A DNA stretch of 8,325 nucleotides from Gammaproteobacteria bacterium. Lineage in GTDB: Bacteria; Pseudomonadota; Gammaproteobacteria; GCA-001735895. The notes below the pieces were generated by a model that ran no database searches, had not been told where the DNA came from, and saw nothing but the letters and a program-made list of their open reading frames with translations. Of this stretch, positions 5,945 through 8,325 are shown one piece after another. The stretch is taken from positions 1 to 8,325 of the forward strand of contig JAASSH010000067.1 of assembly GCA_021767985.1 (NCBI GenBank). The letters are read 5' to 3'. The position numbers and the translations under genes were made by a program. Position 1 is the first letter of the stretch. Each line of letters starts with the position of its first letter.

Positions 5945-6991
5945 CTACCTGCGCTCTGTAGGCGGTACAATCAACGCCTCCTTGTCAACAGACTGTTCCA
6001 GGTAATGAAGCATGACGTATTCCTCCGCGGTGCGCTTGGGGCCGGGTAGATCGGCCTGGCGACGCGCGGCGGCCTGAAGGTGGCGCGATAGAAAGAATTC
6101 GAACATCGCGAGCGCCGGATCGCTGCTGAGCGTATTAGCGTCGAGTGGCATGTTCTCTGCGGATAACTCGTGTTTCCCGATGACGCTCTTCCCGGTACTG
6201 CTCATCTCCGCTTTAACGCGGTCGAGTTGCTCACTGGTAGCGCCGAAGAGGAACTCGCGAAACGCGGCGGCCTCATCCTCGCTGTGATCGGGTCGCACCA
6301 GGTAATCGACGAAGCCCTCGTCGCAGCCAGCCTGGATCAGTCCAAACATCTCGGCCGTGCCTATCAGCGTTCCGAGCGTAACAGGCACACGGCGACGGGC
6401 TTCCCAGGTGGCTTGCAGCACCGGGAAGAAATCGCTAACGCGGTAGGTGGCATGCTCCCAGATGTGTACCAACGACAGCGCTGCTTTCTCGCGAGTCTCG
6501 ATCGAGGTCTTGGCGTCGGATGCGATGTGTTTGAGGACTTCTTCGGCAAGCCGCGCATACAGGCAGTGGCAAAGCCGCTCCTCGACGCGCGGCTTGAGCG
6601 CGGCCGCTTGCTCGGGGGTTATGGCCTCGTCGCACACGACTCGCAACAGTCGATAGAAATTCATCTCGCCCATGATCAGGTTGCGGCTCGTCAGCGCCCG
6701 GTTGGGCAGGAACATGTCGAAGTTCGACAAGTTGCTGGCGCTGAGCACCTCCACCAGGGAATGAAGCGAACGTGTTTTTCGACCGAGGGACTGCTCGCTG
6801 AACGATGACGGGTAACTGGCGAGCAGTTCTCCCATCCTGTCGAGTCGCTCCACGTTTCGACGCAGCTCGGCAAGCACCTCGTCGGCACCGGGCATGGCGG
6901 CTTTAAGCACAGCCTCGACGACGTCGCAGATCACCGCCTGCTCCTCGTTGTCGAACGGGCCGTGACCCGTGAACTCGATCGGTTTGCTCAT
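5945..6991 (-). CDS. Unrecognised 348-residue soluble helical protein
   Basis: I do not recognise this protein. From the ATG at 6991 it has 348 residues, no signal peptide and no membrane segment, so it should be cytoplasmic. It looks almost wholly alpha-helical with many charged residues. Recognisable stretches are ADEVLAELRRNVERLDRMGE (about 36-55), FLPNRALTSRNLIMGEMNFY (94-113), a clustered C121-x-x... and C141-H-C143 pair, ALSLVHIWEHATYRVSDFFP (171-190), and AMFEFFLSRHLQAAARRQAD (295-314). The frame stays open to 7192, but the ATG at 6991 (MSKPIEF) is preferred: the upstream residues are Arg/Ser-rich and unstructured, and a promoter at 7016-7045 would make a transcript too short to include the upstream start. 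The ribosome-binding site is poor. It is flanked by its own terminator and that of the next gene, so it is probably transcribed alone. Confidence 0.72.
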   Translation of the reverse strand: MSKPIEFTGHGPFDNEEQAVICDVVEAVLKAAMPGADEVLAELRRNVERLDRMGELLASYPSSFSEQSLGRKTRSLHSLVEVLSASNLSNFDMFLPNRALTSRNLIMGEMNFYRLLRVVCDEAITPEQAAALKPRVEERLCHCLYARLAEEVLKHIASDAKTSIETREKAALSLVHIWEHATYRVSDFFPVLQATWEARRRVPVTLGTLIGTAEMFGLIQAGCDEGFVDYLVRPDHSEDEAAAFREFLFGATSEQLDRVKAEMSSTGKSVIGKHELSAENMPLDANTLSSDPALAMFEFFLSRHLQAAARRQADLPGPKRTAEEYVMLHYLEQSVDKEALIVPPTERR

Positions 6992-7015
6992 GCTCTGACC
7001 GGAAAGCGAAAACGA

Positions 7016-7045
7016 AGTATAAACATCCTGCTTCCAATGGGCCAA
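7016..7045 (-). promoter_or_regulatory. Candidate sigma70 promoter of the 348-residue protein gene
   Basis: On the minus strand TTGGCC (7045-7040) and TATACT (7021-7016) are separated by 18 bases. Four of six and five of six positions match the consensus. The start of transcription would fall near 7009, about 18 bases before the ATG at 6991, which supports that start codon. Confidence 0.42.
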
Positions 7046-7218
7046 CAAGAACCGTTCAGTGTTGCCGTCGTTTTTGCGCCCAGTATCGAGTGAAGTTGCC
7101 GGGAATACGATTGAACGCATGCTCCGTCCACGTATCCTCAGCCCCGGATTGGAAGAAGTCGCCCGATTCGGGCGTCTCGCAGCCGGTTCCAACGCGGCGG
7201 TTGCGACGCGCAGCGGGC

Positions 7219-7248
7219 AAAAAAAAGCCGCGGCTTTGGGGCCGCGGC
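7219..7248 (-). terminator. Rho-independent terminator of the NPxxY-repeat protein gene
   Basis: On the minus strand GCCGCGGC (7248-7241) and GCCGCGGC (7234-7227) form a perfect 8-bp all-GC stem with a 6-base loop, followed at once by eight T (7226-7219). It lies 41 bases after the stop codon of the repeat-protein gene. Confidence 0.93.
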
Positions 7249-7288
7249 AAAATTGGGATAGGAATCCCTATGGAGGTAATGCAGAAAT

Positions 7289-7870
7289 CTAGCAGGTGTA
7301 GCCGAACCAGGTCAGGGTCTTGTTGGGATCGTTCTGATCACAGGTCGTCGAGCCCATCAATCCGGCATAAGTAGCCGGGTTCAGGTAAACCATGTAGTTC
7401 GCCGGGTTCATGGTTTCGGTGTACGTCGCGGGATCGATCATGTGCGTGTACGAAGCCGGGTTCATCCAGTAATTCATGGTTTGCGGATCCATCATCACCT
7501 GGTAAGACGCGGGATTTATCCACGCCATCATGTTTTCCGGCTTGGTAAATTCCATGTAGAACTGAGGGCGCATGAACTGGGTGTAGCTGGCCGGGTTCAC
7601 GAAAGTCATGTGCATTTTCTGGTGACTCTTGGGGTCGATCCACTGCATCCAGCCGACGGGATGCGCGGCGTTGAAGCTCAGCTCTTTAGAAATCGTGGGC
7701 GGCTGAGCGGGCGATGCCATCGCTGCCAGCCAGTAATTCGGGTCGAACAGGTTTACGCTGCCTGCGGATTCTGCAACGGTTTCGGGCTGGGTCTCCGCCT
7801 GGTTTGCATTCGACGCAACACTGAGCGTGAGCAGGGCAGATGCCGCGAGCGCTATCAGTCTGATTTTCAT
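7289..7870 (-). CDS. Secreted methionine-rich protein of tandem 9-residue NPxxY repeats
   Basis: A 193-residue exported protein of unknown function. Residues 1-22 are a Sec signal peptide (K2, R4, hydrophobic IALAASALLTLSVA), with cleavage likely after SNA at 21-23. From N92 to M172 the protein is nine uninterrupted 9-residue units of consensus N/D-P-A-S/T-Y-x-x-x-M/I/L, such as NPASYTHMI and DPATYTETM. Degenerate units occur earlier (DPNYWLAAM at 43, HPVGWMQWI at 70, DPKSHQKMH at 79). Met, Tyr and Trp are abundant; the tail holds C177 and C193, able to form a disulfide. Methionine-rich periplasmic proteins often bind Cu(I), but no classical Met motif is clear, so this is only one possibility; a solenoid or surface adhesive role is another. 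The ATG at 7870 follows AGAGGA (7883-7878) by seven bases. It has its own terminator at 7219-7248. Confidence 0.85.
   Translation of the reverse strand: MKIRLIALAASALLTLSVASNANQAETQPETVAESAGSVNLFDPNYWLAAMASPAQPPTISKELSFNAAHPVGWMQWIDPKSHQKMHMTFVNPASYTQFMRPQFYMEFTKPENMMAWINPASYQVMMDPQTMNYWMNPASYTHMIDPATYTETMNPANYMVYLNPATYAGLMGSTTCDQNDPNKTLTWFGYTC
7355..7597 (-). repeat. Nine tandem 27-bp units encoding NPxxY-type repeats
   Basis: Residues 92-172 of the secreted protein are nine units of nine residues in strict register: NPASYTQFM, RPQFYMEFT, KPENMMAWI, NPASYQVMM, DPQTMNYWM, NPASYTHMI, DPATYTETM, NPANYMVYL, NPATYAGLM. Pro at position 2 is invariant, position 5 is Tyr in seven of nine and Met in the other two, and position 9 is hydrophobic in all but one. 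DNA identity between units is only moderate, so the repeat is old and kept by selection on the protein. Confidence 0.92.
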
Positions 7871-7942
7871 AAGAGCTTCCTCTTCAAAGTTGATTTTATA
7901 AAGCTAAAGACTGAAGCGGATTATCGGGTATATAAGTAAAGA

Positions 7943-7965
7943 CTAATATACTTATGAAGTATTAG
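7943..7965. promoter_or_regulatory. AT-rich imperfect inverted repeat
   Basis: CTAA-TA-TACTT and AAGTA-TTAG are complementary around a central ATG, with a two-base bulge in the left arm. The repeat lies 73 bases upstream of the NPxxY-repeat gene, in its likely promoter region, and downstream of the transporter gene. It could be an operator for the former; no T-run makes it a terminator. Confidence 0.25.
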
Positions 7966-8010
7966 GCGTATATCCCCAAAGTAAGGGGCGGGATGTCCGA
8001 CGATAATCGG

Positions 8011-8325
8011 TTATCGAGGTGCGCGGGGCAGGGTGAAGCGATGAAAGCGCCAGCTCAGCAGGCAGGCCGCGACCGCGAGTCCTGCCGCCAGGCCCCACCA
8101 CAGACCGGCGCCGCCCATCTGATAATGAAACGCCAGTACCGAACCGCCACCGATACCCAGAATCCAGTAGCCAAACCCGGCAATCCACAGCGGTACCAGG
8201 TTATCCTTCATGCCGCGCAGGGCGCGGGCCGCGGTCGCCTGCAGGCCGTCGAACACCATGAAAACCGCGGCGATGACGAGGAAGCGGGATGCCATTGCCG
8301 ATACTTCGGCATAACCCGGGTCCTC
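8011..8325 (-). CDS. MATE-family (NorM-type) efflux transporter, C-terminal part
   Basis: The C-terminal 105 or so residues of a multidrug and toxin extrusion transporter, an inner-membrane cation-coupled antiporter. The stretch EDPGYAEVSA precedes MASRFLVIAAVFMVFDGLQ, then ATAARALRGMKDNLVPLWIA and GFGYWILGIG. FDGLQ...ALRG-x-KD...P and GYW are hallmark wording of the last third of NorM-like proteins. At least three membrane segments are visible (about 8240-8295, 8150-8210, 8060-8110). The frame is open to the window edge, so the gene continues beyond 8325; full-length members have about 450 residues. The stop TAA at 8011-8013 is intact and is followed by a 6-bp inverted repeat CGATAA-TCGG-TTATCG (8001-8016) that overlaps it, with no T-run. 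Confidence 0.88.
   Translation of the reverse strand, partial: EDPGYAEVSAMASRFLVIAAVFMVFDGLQATAARALRGMKDNLVPLWIAGFGYWILGIGGGSVLAFHYQMGGAGLWWGLAAGLAVAACLLSWRFHRFTLPRAPR

Noticed and set aside
6170..6808. 212-residue plus-strand open frame
   Set aside because: It lies wholly antisense to the 348-residue gene, has no ribosome-binding site, and its translation matches nothing known to me.
6992..7192. N-terminal extension of the 348-residue protein to a start at 7192
   Set aside because: The extension is Arg/Ser-rich and unstructured, and the candidate promoter at 7016-7045 lies inside it.
7442..7939. 165-residue plus-strand open frame rich in His and Arg
   Set aside because: Antisense to the NPxxY-repeat gene, which has a signal peptide, a good ribosome-binding site and a terminator on the other strand.

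Overview
The window looks like chromosomal DNA from a Gram-negative bacterium, most likely a gammaproteobacterium. It encodes an outer-membrane beta-barrel with a signal peptide, a lipoprotein with a lipobox, a Tat-like export signal and a NorM-type MATE transporter. The genus is inferred only loosely; nothing here fixes it.

Left part (1-2309). The window opens inside a 2-oxoglutarate/Fe(II) oxygenase of the HalD/BesD-like type, with a complete H-x-D...H...R active site. An unrecognised 230-residue lipoprotein follows. Next comes a decayed minus-strand fragment of an IS91-type transposase C-terminus, which marks this stretch as accessory or rearranged DNA.

Centre (2200-5400). This is the most interesting part. 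A minus-strand unit reads from a sigma70-like promoter whose -10 box lies inside a perfect 18-bp palindrome. Its first gene encodes a 132-residue protein with a Tat-like export signal, followed by about 21 consecutive Ser-[Glu/Asp]-x triads. An intergenic hairpin follows, then a gene fusing an HPr-kinase-like P-loop domain to a PqqD-type peptide-binding (RRE) domain. A plus-strand outer-membrane beta-barrel gene converges on the kinase gene and overlaps its stop codon by four bases. I propose a peptide-modification system: the PqqD domain would recruit the leader of the serine-repeat protein, the kinase-like domain would phosphorylate it (or otherwise act on it with ATP), and the product would be exported. 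This is inference from domain content and gene order.

Right part (5400-8325). About 550 bases show no convincing gene. Then come, all on the minus strand, an unrecognised 348-residue soluble helical protein with its own promoter, a secreted methionine-rich protein built of nine tandem 9-residue NPxxY-like repeats with a textbook rho-independent terminator, and the C-terminus of a MATE-family efflux transporter cut by the window edge.
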